Source: an uncultured Erythrobacter sp. (GTDB lineage: Bacteria; Pseudomonadota; Alphaproteobacteria; Sphingomonadales; Sphingomonadaceae). From it: a stretch of 64,000 nucleotides of DNA. Every line of letters starts with the position of its first letter. Position 1 is the stretch's first letter. The notes under the pieces were generated by a model. It ran no database searches, was not told the DNA's origin, and worked only from the letters and a program-made list of their open reading frames with translations. Positions 1 through 8,482 of this stretch are shown piece after piece. Location: contig CANLPY010000001.1 in assembly GCA_947493165.1 (NCBI GenBank), positions 1,588,501 through 1,652,500 on the forward strand, read 5' to 3'. Both the position numbers and the translations under genes were made by a program.

Positions 1-1
1 G

Positions 2-373
2 CTCGGTTTTGCTGATGCTGCGCCGAATGGCCTGATCGTCCAATTGCATGGTTTTGATGGCGCAAGACGTGATACACTTATCGCGCAAGAAGCGGGCATG
101 ATCCTCAGCAATGGCACGGATACGCCAAGCACAAGGTTGCTTGATCTGGCAGACTGCCTCAGCCTTGCTTTCGCGCCAGAGGCCGTGCTGGTCTATCCAG
201 GAGATACCGGCGAATTAGGCGCGCTAAACAACGCGCAAGGGCAGCTGCTAAGAGAGGCGCAGTTCGATGGCTTCGTCCACCTCGAAATCTCGGCCGAGTT
301 GCGAGCGAGCCTAGTCGAAGACGGCAAGATGCGCGCAAAACTCGCGACCTGCCTGATAGAGGCCGCAGCATGA
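2..373 (+). CDS. C-terminal part of a hypothetical protein, possibly poly-gamma-glutamate hydrolase-like; 5' end lies outside the window
   Basis: Frame is open from the window edge (LGFADAAPNGLIVQLHGFDG...); the track start at 44 is an internal TTG. C-terminal 'GFVHLEISAELRASL' resembles the 'vQLElSrgLR' ending of PGA-hydrolase-like proteins. ATGA overlap with the next gene. Confidence 0.5.
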   Translation, partial: LGFADAAPNGLIVQLHGFDGARRDTLIAQEAGMILSNGTDTPSTRLLDLADCLSLAFAPEAVLVYPGDTGELGALNNAQGQLLREAQFDGFVHLEISAELRASLVEDGKMRAKLATCLIEAAA

Positions 374-2385
374 GCCTCCTCAACAAAATCGCTGTAAACC
401 TTGCCGAACCGCAAGAGCGAATGCTGCAAGATCGGCTTGCATATGGTCTGGCACCGAAAATGCTTCCCGTATTCGAGGACATTCACGCAGAAATCTTGGC
501 AACGTCAGATCCGCAAAATCAATTCGCACTTCCGCGCGATCACGCCGAAGCGGTCTCTCAATACTGTATCGATCAAGCAGGCCGCATTGCGCAGCTTAAT
601 GAAGCGGAAAAACAGTTCCAGACCCGCCTCGCGCACGCTGTGGATGAGGCTGAAGAGCGCGCTTCTATCCTCGACTTTGCCCGAGCACTCGGAGCAGAGC
701 GAAAGCAATTGCAAAGCGACCGCAAGGCTTTCGGCGCGTGGTTTGATGCAGATGCCGTCGTCGAACGGTTTCACAAACGCGTTGGTGAACGCGAGCGCGC
801 ATTGGCTCACGGGATTGAGCGGCTTGGCTTGATTGTCGCTGATGCGGTTGCGATCGATCCCATGTTGGTCGACACCGCATTCTTTATCGACCTGTCAGAC
901 GATTTGCTTTCGCACATGCGCAATTGGCGCGGTGACGCCCGCGTTCGTCATGCAGCACACACTTGCCTCGCAACCATAGCAGCCCGGATCGATCATTGGC
1001 CATTTGGGGTTTGGTTTGAAGACGTGCTGAGTGCGACGCGCCGTGTTTGCTTGGACGAAAGCGAAGATGTGTGGGTGCAATGTGCTGCGTATGACGCCTT
1101 GCTCGCATTATCGCCGCCTTCGATTGCGACGGCTATCGGCGCGCGGCTTAACCAGCGACTTTCTGAAAAGAAGCCAAAGGCCGCTGATAACGAGCTGTTT
1201 TTGCGCCGCCATCTGGTTCGTTTGTTGAGTGGAAATATCACGCTTGATGAGGCCTTTCCTGTTGTCCTTTCGCGCCTCGCATCAGACGAGAGCGGCGCGG
1301 TCAGGCAATCGGTCGCAGATGTGATTCAATTGCTACCTGCGCCATTGGCTGCTGAATTTTGCATCGCCCTTCGCGACGACCGTGACCCGCAAGTTCGTGC
1401 GAGCATATTTGCCGATGTCCCGCGATTCCTCACAGTTATTCCGCCAGCCGACTATGCAACGCATATTTCACGCGTCCTGGCAGGCGATGAGGATGAATTT
1501 GTGCTGCGGATCGCACTTGATGCGGCGTGCGGCCTTGCCGCTTGGTGCCGCCAGCAAGGCTCAAAGCATGAGCCCATCATCACCGAGATCAACGCAGCTA
1601 TCGCTAACTTTCAAAAGCGTCGTTTGTCGCCGAAATTCCTGCGCTGGGCCGATGAAGCAAATGAACGCGTGTGGCTAGTTTCTGACATCGATGCACTTGA
1701 GATTGCAGCGACGGTTCGTGAAGTGACGCACGATCAACTCGAAGCCGACATCCGCCCTATAAAGCCGCTCGCGCAATGGCTCCCTGAAACTCCCGAAAAG
1801 GTTGGCCGGGTTATGGCTGTGCTTGCGCAGACTGACTTTGGCCTTTCCCTGCGCACCGGACGCAAGCCAAGCATCCAGCGCGGCGAATGGATCAAGCGGC
1901 GGCTGTGGCGGTTCCTGTTTGAAGGGGGCAACTCAGCAACCGATAAACGGCAGGCCCACGTTCATACAACCGGTCGGCACTATCACGGGACAATCATCGC
2001 TCCCAGCGCGCGTATGGCCGAACTTGCCCCCACGAAAGTGCCGGGTGAACCATTGTTTGAAAGCAAAGAAGGCGGGTGGCGAAACTATCTGCCGCTGATT
2101 GATCAGGTACTCTCATCGTTGGATCATGGGCGCGCAATGCAACTATATACCAGCGCTGGCATCACCGACATCAATCCACCATCAGGTGTTTGGAAACGCA
2201 TGCGCGCCTTCCTGCGCATCTCAAAAGATTTCGCCAATCTGGCAGCCTTGCGCAATCGCGAGCCAACAGAATTTCTCGAGGCTCTGCGTGCGTTTGGCTT
2301 GGAAATTCGCTTCCGTGGCTATGATGAAACACGCGCTGCCAACCCAGAAGTCACCAAATTCTTCGAGACGGAGGATAACGCATGA
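370..2385 (+). CDS. HEAT-repeat-like protein, 671 aa, in an operon with a PgsB-like protein
   Basis: Long ORF with alternating helical repeats (e.g. 'SRLASDESGAVRQSVADVIQLLPAPLAAEFCIALRDDRDPQVRASIFADV'); overlaps both neighbouring genes by 4 bp. Confidence 0.7.
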   Translation: MSLLNKIAVNLAEPQERMLQDRLAYGLAPKMLPVFEDIHAEILATSDPQNQFALPRDHAEAVSQYCIDQAGRIAQLNEAEKQFQTRLAHAVDEAEERASILDFARALGAERKQLQSDRKAFGAWFDADAVVERFHKRVGERERALAHGIERLGLIVADAVAIDPMLVDTAFFIDLSDDLLSHMRNWRGDARVRHAAHTCLATIAARIDHWPFGVWFEDVLSATRRVCLDESEDVWVQCAAYDALLALSPPSIATAIGARLNQRLSEKKPKAADNELFLRRHLVRLLSGNITLDEAFPVVLSRLASDESGAVRQSVADVIQLLPAPLAAEFCIALRDDRDPQVRASIFADVPRFLTVIPPADYATHISRVLAGDEDEFVLRIALDAACGLAAWCRQQGSKHEPIITEINAAIANFQKRRLSPKFLRWADEANERVWLVSDIDALEIAATVREVTHDQLEADIRPIKPLAQWLPETPEKVGRVMAVLAQTDFGLSLRTGRKPSIQRGEWIKRRLWRFLFEGGNSATDKRQAHVHTTGRHYHGTIIAPSARMAELAPTKVPGEPLFESKEGGWRNYLPLIDQVLSSLDHGRAMQLYTSAGITDINPPSGVWKRMRAFLRISKDFANLAALRNREPTEFLEALRAFGLEIRFRGYDETRAANPEVTKFFETEDNA

Positions 2386-4547
2386 TCGCCTCCTTCACAT
2401 CACTGGCTGACAAGGCGTTCGCCTATGCCACAACCGTCTATCAAAACAGCCTGATTGAGCTGGGCATCTTTGTTGCGCTGGCAAGCCTGTGGTTCTTCTG
2501 CCGGCACATGATCATGGGTTGGTACGCTCGGCGTCTGCGCAAGTCTCTAAAGCTGGTGCTTGGCGGGTGGGGCACGCGCGGTAAATCGGGCACTGAGCGC
2601 TTAAAGGCGGGCCTAATGAATGCCGTGGGCCCATCAATTGTCTCAAAAACCACCGGCTGCGAGGCCATGTTTCTGATTGGTACGCCATTTGGCGGGCTGA
2701 CTGAGATGTTCCTGTTCCGCCCCTATGACAAAGCGACAATCTGGGAACAGTTCAACCTGATGAAGACCTCCAAGGGGCTAAAAACGCGCGTATTCCTATG
2801 GGAGTGCATGGGCTTGAACCCATCCTATGTTCGCGTCTTGCAGCAGGATTGGATGCGCGATGACATTGGCACAATCACCAACACTTATCCCGATCATGAG
2901 GATATTCAGGGGCCAGCCGGTCGCAACATTCCCGAGGTGATGTGCGAGTTTATTCCGAACGGATCGCAGCTGCTCACGACCGAAGAGGAAATGCTGCCCA
3001 TTCTTGAGGAAGGCGCAGCCAAGGGCGCAACGGAAATGCGCACGGTCGGATGGAAAGAAGCTGGGTTGATCCACCAGGATTTGCTCGACCGGTTCCCTTA
3101 CGAAGAGCACCCCTACAATATCGCGCTTGTCACCGCGATGGGCGATGAGCTCGGCCTTGATCATGACTATTGCGTGCGTGAAATGTCTGACCGCGTGGTC
3201 GCTGACCTTGGCGTATTGAAGACCTATCCGCGCTCCACCATCAATGGCCGCACGCTAGAATTCGTCATGGGCATGTCTGCCAATGAACGCTTTGGCGCGA
3301 TGGGCAATTGGACCCGCATGGGCTTTGATCAGCATGACCTCGCAAAAGACCCTGAGATTTTCGTCAGCACGGTCGTCAACAACCGCGCGGACCGTGTACC
3401 GCGCAGCCGCGTGTTTGCCCGTATGCTGGTGCATGATGTGGCGGCGGACCGGCATGTGTTAATCGGCTCAAACGTTGAAGGCTTGATCGGTTTCATCAAT
3501 GAGGAATGGGATGCCTATTCCGCGAACCTGACGCTGTTTGAGGACGGCGAAGACCCATTGGCCAAGCTTGAGGCGCTGGCAAAGCATCAGCGTATTGCGC
3601 TCGATCAACAAAGCCTCAATGGTTTGCTAGCCGCGATGCTCAAACCGCAAAGCGGCACGATCACAGCCGATGAGGCCATTTCAGCGGCCGAGCAAAACCG
3701 GCTGGCGCAGCATCTTGAGCAAGCTGGCGCCCAGAATGCAGCGGCAATTGTCGCGCATTATGAGCACATGGCCGCCACCATGCGCGAATACGCCGAATTA
3801 AGGGATGCGATTGCCATGGGCGCGGATCACGCCGCGCTCGACACAAAAATGCGCGCACTGCTCAGCAAAGCGTTCCAAGCCAAACTGCGGCCAGTTCGCG
3901 ATGTCTACACGAAAGGCGAAGCGATTGTTCGTCTGGTTGCCGATAGCACCCCGCCCGGCCTCACCAATCGCATCATGGGCATGCAGAATATTAAAGGCAC
4001 CGGACTAGACTGGGTCTATCGCTGGCAAGCATGGGAAACGGTGTGGACGGCGTGTCAGCGCCTGCGCTCTGATGATCCATTAGAAGTCGAACGCGGATAT
4101 CGTGCGCTCGCCAGTTTCCAAGAATTTGGGGTGCTGAGTGACAAGCAAGTGCGTGAGAGCGTAGACGCGGCGCGCGCGATGCTCAATCAATTGCCTGCCA
4201 TTTCGGCGGCACAGTTGGACGCTTTAGAGGCGCGGGTTGAAAAACAAGTCGGCGATCAAGATGCGCACGATGCTGGCGATACCTCAGGCAGCGACACGGG
4301 CAGCTGGTTGGCGCAATGGGCCGATAACGTCGTGGCCACCACAGAAGGCTTCATTGATCCGAGCGACGCGATGCGACGCCGTGCGACCTCGGACAAGATC
4401 TACAAGGCGCTGATCGCAGAACAAATCTCGCTCCAAAAAGCAGCGGCACAGCTTAAGGAAATCACGTCACGTCAGAAGGGTGGTTGGCTGTCCAAATCGA
4501 TCAAAGCACGAAGCGGCAAATTGCTGTCTTTCCGCAAGGCTGCCTAA
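2382..4547 (+). CDS. PgsB/CapB-family (poly-gamma-glutamate synthase, Mur-ligase-like) protein with a long C-terminal extension, 721 aa
   Basis: N-terminal TM segment, then P-loop 'GGWGTRGKSGTERL', 'SKTTGCEA', 'ECMGLNPSYVRVLQQDWMRDDIGTITNTYPDHEDIQGP', 'VNNRADRVPRSRVFA', 'VLIGSNVEGLI'. These are collinear with Bacillus PgsB motifs recalled from memory. Confidence 0.85.
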   Translation: MIASFTSLADKAFAYATTVYQNSLIELGIFVALASLWFFCRHMIMGWYARRLRKSLKLVLGGWGTRGKSGTERLKAGLMNAVGPSIVSKTTGCEAMFLIGTPFGGLTEMFLFRPYDKATIWEQFNLMKTSKGLKTRVFLWECMGLNPSYVRVLQQDWMRDDIGTITNTYPDHEDIQGPAGRNIPEVMCEFIPNGSQLLTTEEEMLPILEEGAAKGATEMRTVGWKEAGLIHQDLLDRFPYEEHPYNIALVTAMGDELGLDHDYCVREMSDRVVADLGVLKTYPRSTINGRTLEFVMGMSANERFGAMGNWTRMGFDQHDLAKDPEIFVSTVVNNRADRVPRSRVFARMLVHDVAADRHVLIGSNVEGLIGFINEEWDAYSANLTLFEDGEDPLAKLEALAKHQRIALDQQSLNGLLAAMLKPQSGTITADEAISAAEQNRLAQHLEQAGAQNAAAIVAHYEHMAATMREYAELRDAIAMGADHAALDTKMRALLSKAFQAKLRPVRDVYTKGEAIVRLVADSTPPGLTNRIMGMQNIKGTGLDWVYRWQAWETVWTACQRLRSDDPLEVERGYRALASFQEFGVLSDKQVRESVDAARAMLNQLPAISAAQLDALEARVEKQVGDQDAHDAGDTSGSDTGSWLAQWADNVVATTEGFIDPSDAMRRRATSDKIYKALIAEQISLQKAAAQLKEITSRQKGGWLSKSIKARSGKLLSFRKAA

Positions 4548-4652
4548 TCAGCATCCTACTCCCGATATAACCACCTCAAAAATTTACTGGAGCGATCGCA
4601 GCAGATTCATGATAGGACGCAAAGCGTTACGTCTTATCCAAGGAGTTGCCGT

Positions 4653-5159
4653 ATGCTTTCACGTCGCTTTTCACGTCCGATTATGACCGTTGCACTGGTC
4701 GGCGCTGTCGCCGCCTGCGGAGAAAGCGCGGAAGCTCCCGCCGATGATGACGCTAGCGGAGGTGAAACAGTCGAAAACTCGGTGATTGAAACACGTCAGG
4801 CGAATTTTGAAGAGATAGGCGATGCATTCAAAGCCATTCGCGGCCAGTTGGAAGCGGGAGAGCCCGACTTCAGCGTGATTGAGGCCAGTGCCAACACGAT
4901 CAACGCCAATGCTCAAAAAGTCCCGGACTATTTCCCAGCAGGCACTGGCATTGACTCCGACGCAGATACCGAAGCGCTCGAAACGATTTGGGAACAGCCA
5001 GAAGATTTCGCCGCCGCCTCTCAAAAACTGGTCGACACCAGCGCTGCTCTCGCAGCGGCGGCAGCCACAGGTGAAGCGGCAGCGGTGGGTGAAGCGGTTA
5101 AGGCGATGGGCGGATCGTGCAAAGGCTGTCACGATCAATTCCGCCTCGACAAGGATTGA
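4653..5159 (+). CDS. Cytochrome c' family protein (exported)
   Basis: Lipoprotein/signal-like N-terminus, C-terminal haem motif 'CKGCH', helical region typical of cytochrome c'. Confidence 0.85.
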   Translation: MLSRRFSRPIMTVALVGAVAACGESAEAPADDDASGGETVENSVIETRQANFEEIGDAFKAIRGQLEAGEPDFSVIEASANTINANAQKVPDYFPAGTGIDSDADTEALETIWEQPEDFAAASQKLVDTSAALAAAAATGEAAAVGEAVKAMGGSCKGCHDQFRLDKD

Positions 5160-5192
5160 TCTTAGGATGAGCTCGCTCAATGGAATTGAGCG

Positions 5193-5867
5193 ATGACGAC
5201 ACGCACAGTTGCCATCTGGGATTGGCCTGTCAGGCTAACCCATTGGGGCTTTGCGCTGCTCATCCCAGCAATGTGGTGGACGGCTGAGAACGGAGAGATG
5301 GGCTGGCACATGCGGCTTGGCCTTGTTTTGCTTGCGTTCGTGCTATTCCGGATTTTCTGGGGTTTTTTCGGCAGTCAAACGGCGCGATTTGCGAGTTTTG
5401 TGGGGTCGCCATTAACCGGGATCGCGCACCTCTTTGGCCGTCATAAACACCCAGAACACGCCATCGGCCACAACCCGTCGGGCGCTTGGAGCGTTATCGC
5501 TTTGCTTGCAGCCATCCTAGCACAGGCGAGCATGGGATTGTTCGCAGGAGACCCGTATGATGGAGCGACCGGCCCGCTAAATGCCGCCGTTGGTGTTCTT
5601 ACAGCTGACACACTGACAGAATGGCATGAAACGTTTTTCTGGGTGCTGGTCAGCTTAGTTGCACTACACCTAGTTGCAGTGCTTCTCTATCAAACGTTTG
5701 GGCGCAAAAATATCATCGGGCCAATGGTGACAGGAGCCCGAAAAAGCGACGCCCTTACGGACGGCAACACATCTGGCAGTATTACAGCCCTGTTGGCATG
5801 TGCAATCGCTGCGGGCGCAATTTCCGGTCTGATTGGGACGGGCATGGTCGAGCAATGGTTTACATAA
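5193..5867 (+). CDS. Cytochrome b561 family protein
   Basis: 'VAIWDWPVRLTHWGFALLIPAMWWTAENGEMGWHMRLGL', multiple TM segments and His residues; directly downstream of cytochrome c'. Confidence 0.85.
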   Translation: MTTRTVAIWDWPVRLTHWGFALLIPAMWWTAENGEMGWHMRLGLVLLAFVLFRIFWGFFGSQTARFASFVGSPLTGIAHLFGRHKHPEHAIGHNPSGAWSVIALLAAILAQASMGLFAGDPYDGATGPLNAAVGVLTADTLTEWHETFFWVLVSLVALHLVAVLLYQTFGRKNIIGPMVTGARKSDALTDGNTSGSITALLACAIAAGAISGLIGTGMVEQWFT

Positions 5868-5989
5868 AAGCCTAGTGCATCATAGACTTATGAAAATACG
5901 ACCCATTTAGTCCGATTTTCGGGAAACAGCAGCGCGTTTGATCGTTAAGATTGAAACCATTTTTCTAGAATTCCCGAGGGGGTAAAGCA

Positions 5990-7198
5990 GTGATCGACAA
6001 AGTAGGCCTCGCGCTAAAGGATTTTCTTAAACAGGAGAGCGCGGGCGGTATTGTTCTGATTGTCGCTGCGGCACTCGCCTTGGTGGTTGCCAACAGCCCG
6101 CTTGCAAGCGGATATTTCGGCACATTGGGGACCTATCTCAATCTGTCTTTTGGCGACTTTTCGATCAACAAACCACTGCTGCTTTGGATCAACGATGGTT
6201 TGATGGCGGTGTTCTTCTTCCTCATTGGCCTCGAAGTGAAGCGCGAAGTTATTGAAGGCCAGCTTTCCAGCTGGGACAAAGCCTCGCTTCCGCTGGTCGC
6301 GGCCATCGGCGGCATGGCCATACCAGCGCTCGTATTTCTTGGCATCAACTCTGGCGAGCCAGCCAACCAAGCCGGTTGGGCGATCCCAGCGGCGACTGAT
6401 ATCGCGTTTGCGCTTGGTATCCTGTCCCTTCTCGGCCCGCGCGTGCCAGTGGCGCTCAAAGCGTTGTTGCTGGCCATCGCCGTGATCGACGATATCGGCG
6501 CCATCACGATTATCGCGCTGTTTTATTCAGGCACGCTAGACACCGATATGTTGATCGGTGGAGCTATCGCGTTCGCTGCGCTGATTGCCGTAAATCGTAT
6601 GCGGATCGGATCGAGCATCCCCTATGTATTGCTCACAATCATCATGTGGGTTTTCATCTTGAAATCAGGTGTCCACGCGACGCTTGCAGGCGTTGCCGCG
6701 GCGATGACTGTGCCTATGGTGGCGCGGGGCGAAGTACGTTTGCTGGAGCACATGGAGCATGGCTTGCACAAGTGGGTCGCGTTCCTGATCATCCCGATCT
6801 TTGGCTTTGCCAATGCGGGCGTCAGCCTAACCGGAATTTCCCCAGCTGACCTTGCGGCGCCGCTACCACTCGGCATCGCGCTGGGCCTGCTGATCGGCAA
6901 GCAGATCGGTATCTTTGGGTTCGCTTTTGCCGCGGTAAAGTTGGGCTTTGCCAAGCTGCCGGAACACGTCAATTGGCGCCAGATCCACGGGCTTTCGCTG
7001 CTCGCAGCTATCGGCTTCACCATGAGCTTGTTCATCGGCAACCTCGCCTTCCCAGACAGCGCAGAGCAGGTTGATGCGGTGAAGCTAGGTGTGCTGTCCG
7101 GTTCGCTCGTTTCGGCCCTGGCTGGTTTCTTCCTTCTTAAAGGCGCTTTGCCGAAAGAGGGCGTACAGCCAAATGGCGGAACCACAAAAGTTGCGTAA
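5990..7198 (+). CDS. nhaA: Na+/H+ antiporter NhaA
   Basis: 'LLLWINDGLMAVFFFLIGLEVKREVIEGQLSS', 'GWAIPAATDIAFALGILSLLG', 'AIVDDIGAI'-type motif 'IAVIDDIGAITIIALFYS'; GTG start. Confidence 0.97.
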   Translation: MIDKVGLALKDFLKQESAGGIVLIVAAALALVVANSPLASGYFGTLGTYLNLSFGDFSINKPLLLWINDGLMAVFFFLIGLEVKREVIEGQLSSWDKASLPLVAAIGGMAIPALVFLGINSGEPANQAGWAIPAATDIAFALGILSLLGPRVPVALKALLLAIAVIDDIGAITIIALFYSGTLDTDMLIGGAIAFAALIAVNRMRIGSSIPYVLLTIIMWVFILKSGVHATLAGVAAAMTVPMVARGEVRLLEHMEHGLHKWVAFLIIPIFGFANAGVSLTGISPADLAAPLPLGIALGLLIGKQIGIFGFAFAAVKLGFAKLPEHVNWRQIHGLSLLAAIGFTMSLFIGNLAFPDSAEQVDAVKLGVLSGSLVSALAGFFLLKGALPKEGVQPNGGTTKVA

Positions 7199-7225
7199 TG
7201 AGGGTCGCGGGCTAAAGCCTCCATC

Positions 7226-8095
7226 ATGAGGCAGCCGACAGGAAAATGGATCGAGATCGCGGGGACCAATATCCACTATTGGGATTGGCCCTGCGATCAA
7301 GACACGAATTTGCCAGTGTTAGTGCTCGCACATGCGACAGGCTTTCATGGCCGTGTGTTCGACGCGCTCATTGATGGCTTTCCGCAGAACCGGGCGATCT
7401 CGCTCGATTTGCGCGGACATGGCCGTTCTAACGGCGAACCAATCGAAAATTGGGTCACAATTTCTGATGATATCACGGCCCTGCTCAAAACATTGAACAT
7501 CACGAATGCCGTTGGGATTGGGCATTCGATGGGCGCGCACGCGTTGCTGCAATCCGCTCATGACGAACCCGCCGCCTTGTCCAAGCTGGTGCTGTTCGAC
7601 CCGACCATCTTTGCGCCTGAATTCTATGCCCAAGCTGGGCCGCTATTCACACCGGACAATCCGCACCCTGCGATCAAGCGCAAACGCCATTTTGCATCAG
7701 CCAAGGCAATGATGGAGCGGTTTTCAGATCGAGAGCCATACAGCCTGTTCGACCGGCGCGTGTTCGCCGATTACTGCACCTACGGCGTCTCTCCCACAAC
7801 TGATGGCGATGGGATGGCGCTTTCTTGCAGCCCAGAGTTTGAAGCCGGCATTTACGCCAGCAGTCGCAGCAATGCAGGTATTATTGACGCCGCTCGCGCA
7901 TTGCAGCAGCCCGCCCTCATCATCCGTGCAAAGCAGATTGGCCCGGGCAATTTCATGTCCTCGCCTACATGGCCTCAGCTGGCCTCAATCATGCCTAATG
8001 CGACCGACATGCATCGACCGGACAGAACGCATTTTCACCCCTTAGAAGACCCCGTTGATGCAGCGCGCATTATTGCAGCGGTAATCGCAGCCTAG
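7226..8095 (+). CDS. Alpha/beta hydrolase
   Basis: 'LVLAHATGFHGRVFDALIDGF', 'DLRGHGRSNGEP', nucleophile elbow 'GIGHSMGAHALLQ', C-terminal 'DRTHFHPLEDP'. Confidence 0.85.
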   Translation: MRQPTGKWIEIAGTNIHYWDWPCDQDTNLPVLVLAHATGFHGRVFDALIDGFPQNRAISLDLRGHGRSNGEPIENWVTISDDITALLKTLNITNAVGIGHSMGAHALLQSAHDEPAALSKLVLFDPTIFAPEFYAQAGPLFTPDNPHPAIKRKRHFASAKAMMERFSDREPYSLFDRRVFADYCTYGVSPTTDGDGMALSCSPEFEAGIYASSRSNAGIIDAARALQQPALIIRAKQIGPGNFMSSPTWPQLASIMPNATDMHRPDRTHFHPLEDPVDAARIIAAVIAA

Positions 8096-8101
8096 CTGGC
8101 A

Positions 8102-8479
8102 TCACGCGGCGCTCGCTGCTCGAGCCGCTTTCAGCAAATCATCAAAGTCTCCGCGCACTTGCGAGATTTCATCTGCTTGAGGGCGAGCCATATTGCGCTG
8201 GATTACAGTCGCCATACCGCCATAAAAATCAATGAGCGCATCGCGCAAAGGGTTGTCCCGCGCAACACCGCGGCATAGCCACAAGGCAATAGAATGGGCG
8301 CGAGATAAGCCATCGCAGCTAGACCCTTTTGCCACCGCTAACTCAGCCTGACGCAGCGCGGCGACCGCTTCCTCAAGGCAGATCCTAGTGAGGTCCTCTC
8401 CACCGGAGGCTTCGATGCGCGCATCAAGATCGACCTTGCGATAAGCGGCTGACGGCTTTCGAGAGAGCATCTGCATCAC
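8102..8479 (-). CDS. fliS: Flagellar export chaperone FliS
   Basis: Small helical protein directly downstream of fliD; 'AAYRKVDLDARIEASGGEDLTRICLEEAVAALRQAE', 'DFYGGMATVIQRN'. Confidence 0.85.
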   Translation of the reverse strand: MMQMLSRKPSAAYRKVDLDARIEASGGEDLTRICLEEAVAALRQAELAVAKGSSCDGLSRAHSIALWLCRGVARDNPLRDALIDFYGGMATVIQRNMARPQADEISQVRGDFDDLLKAARAASAA

Positions 8480-8482
8480 GAT

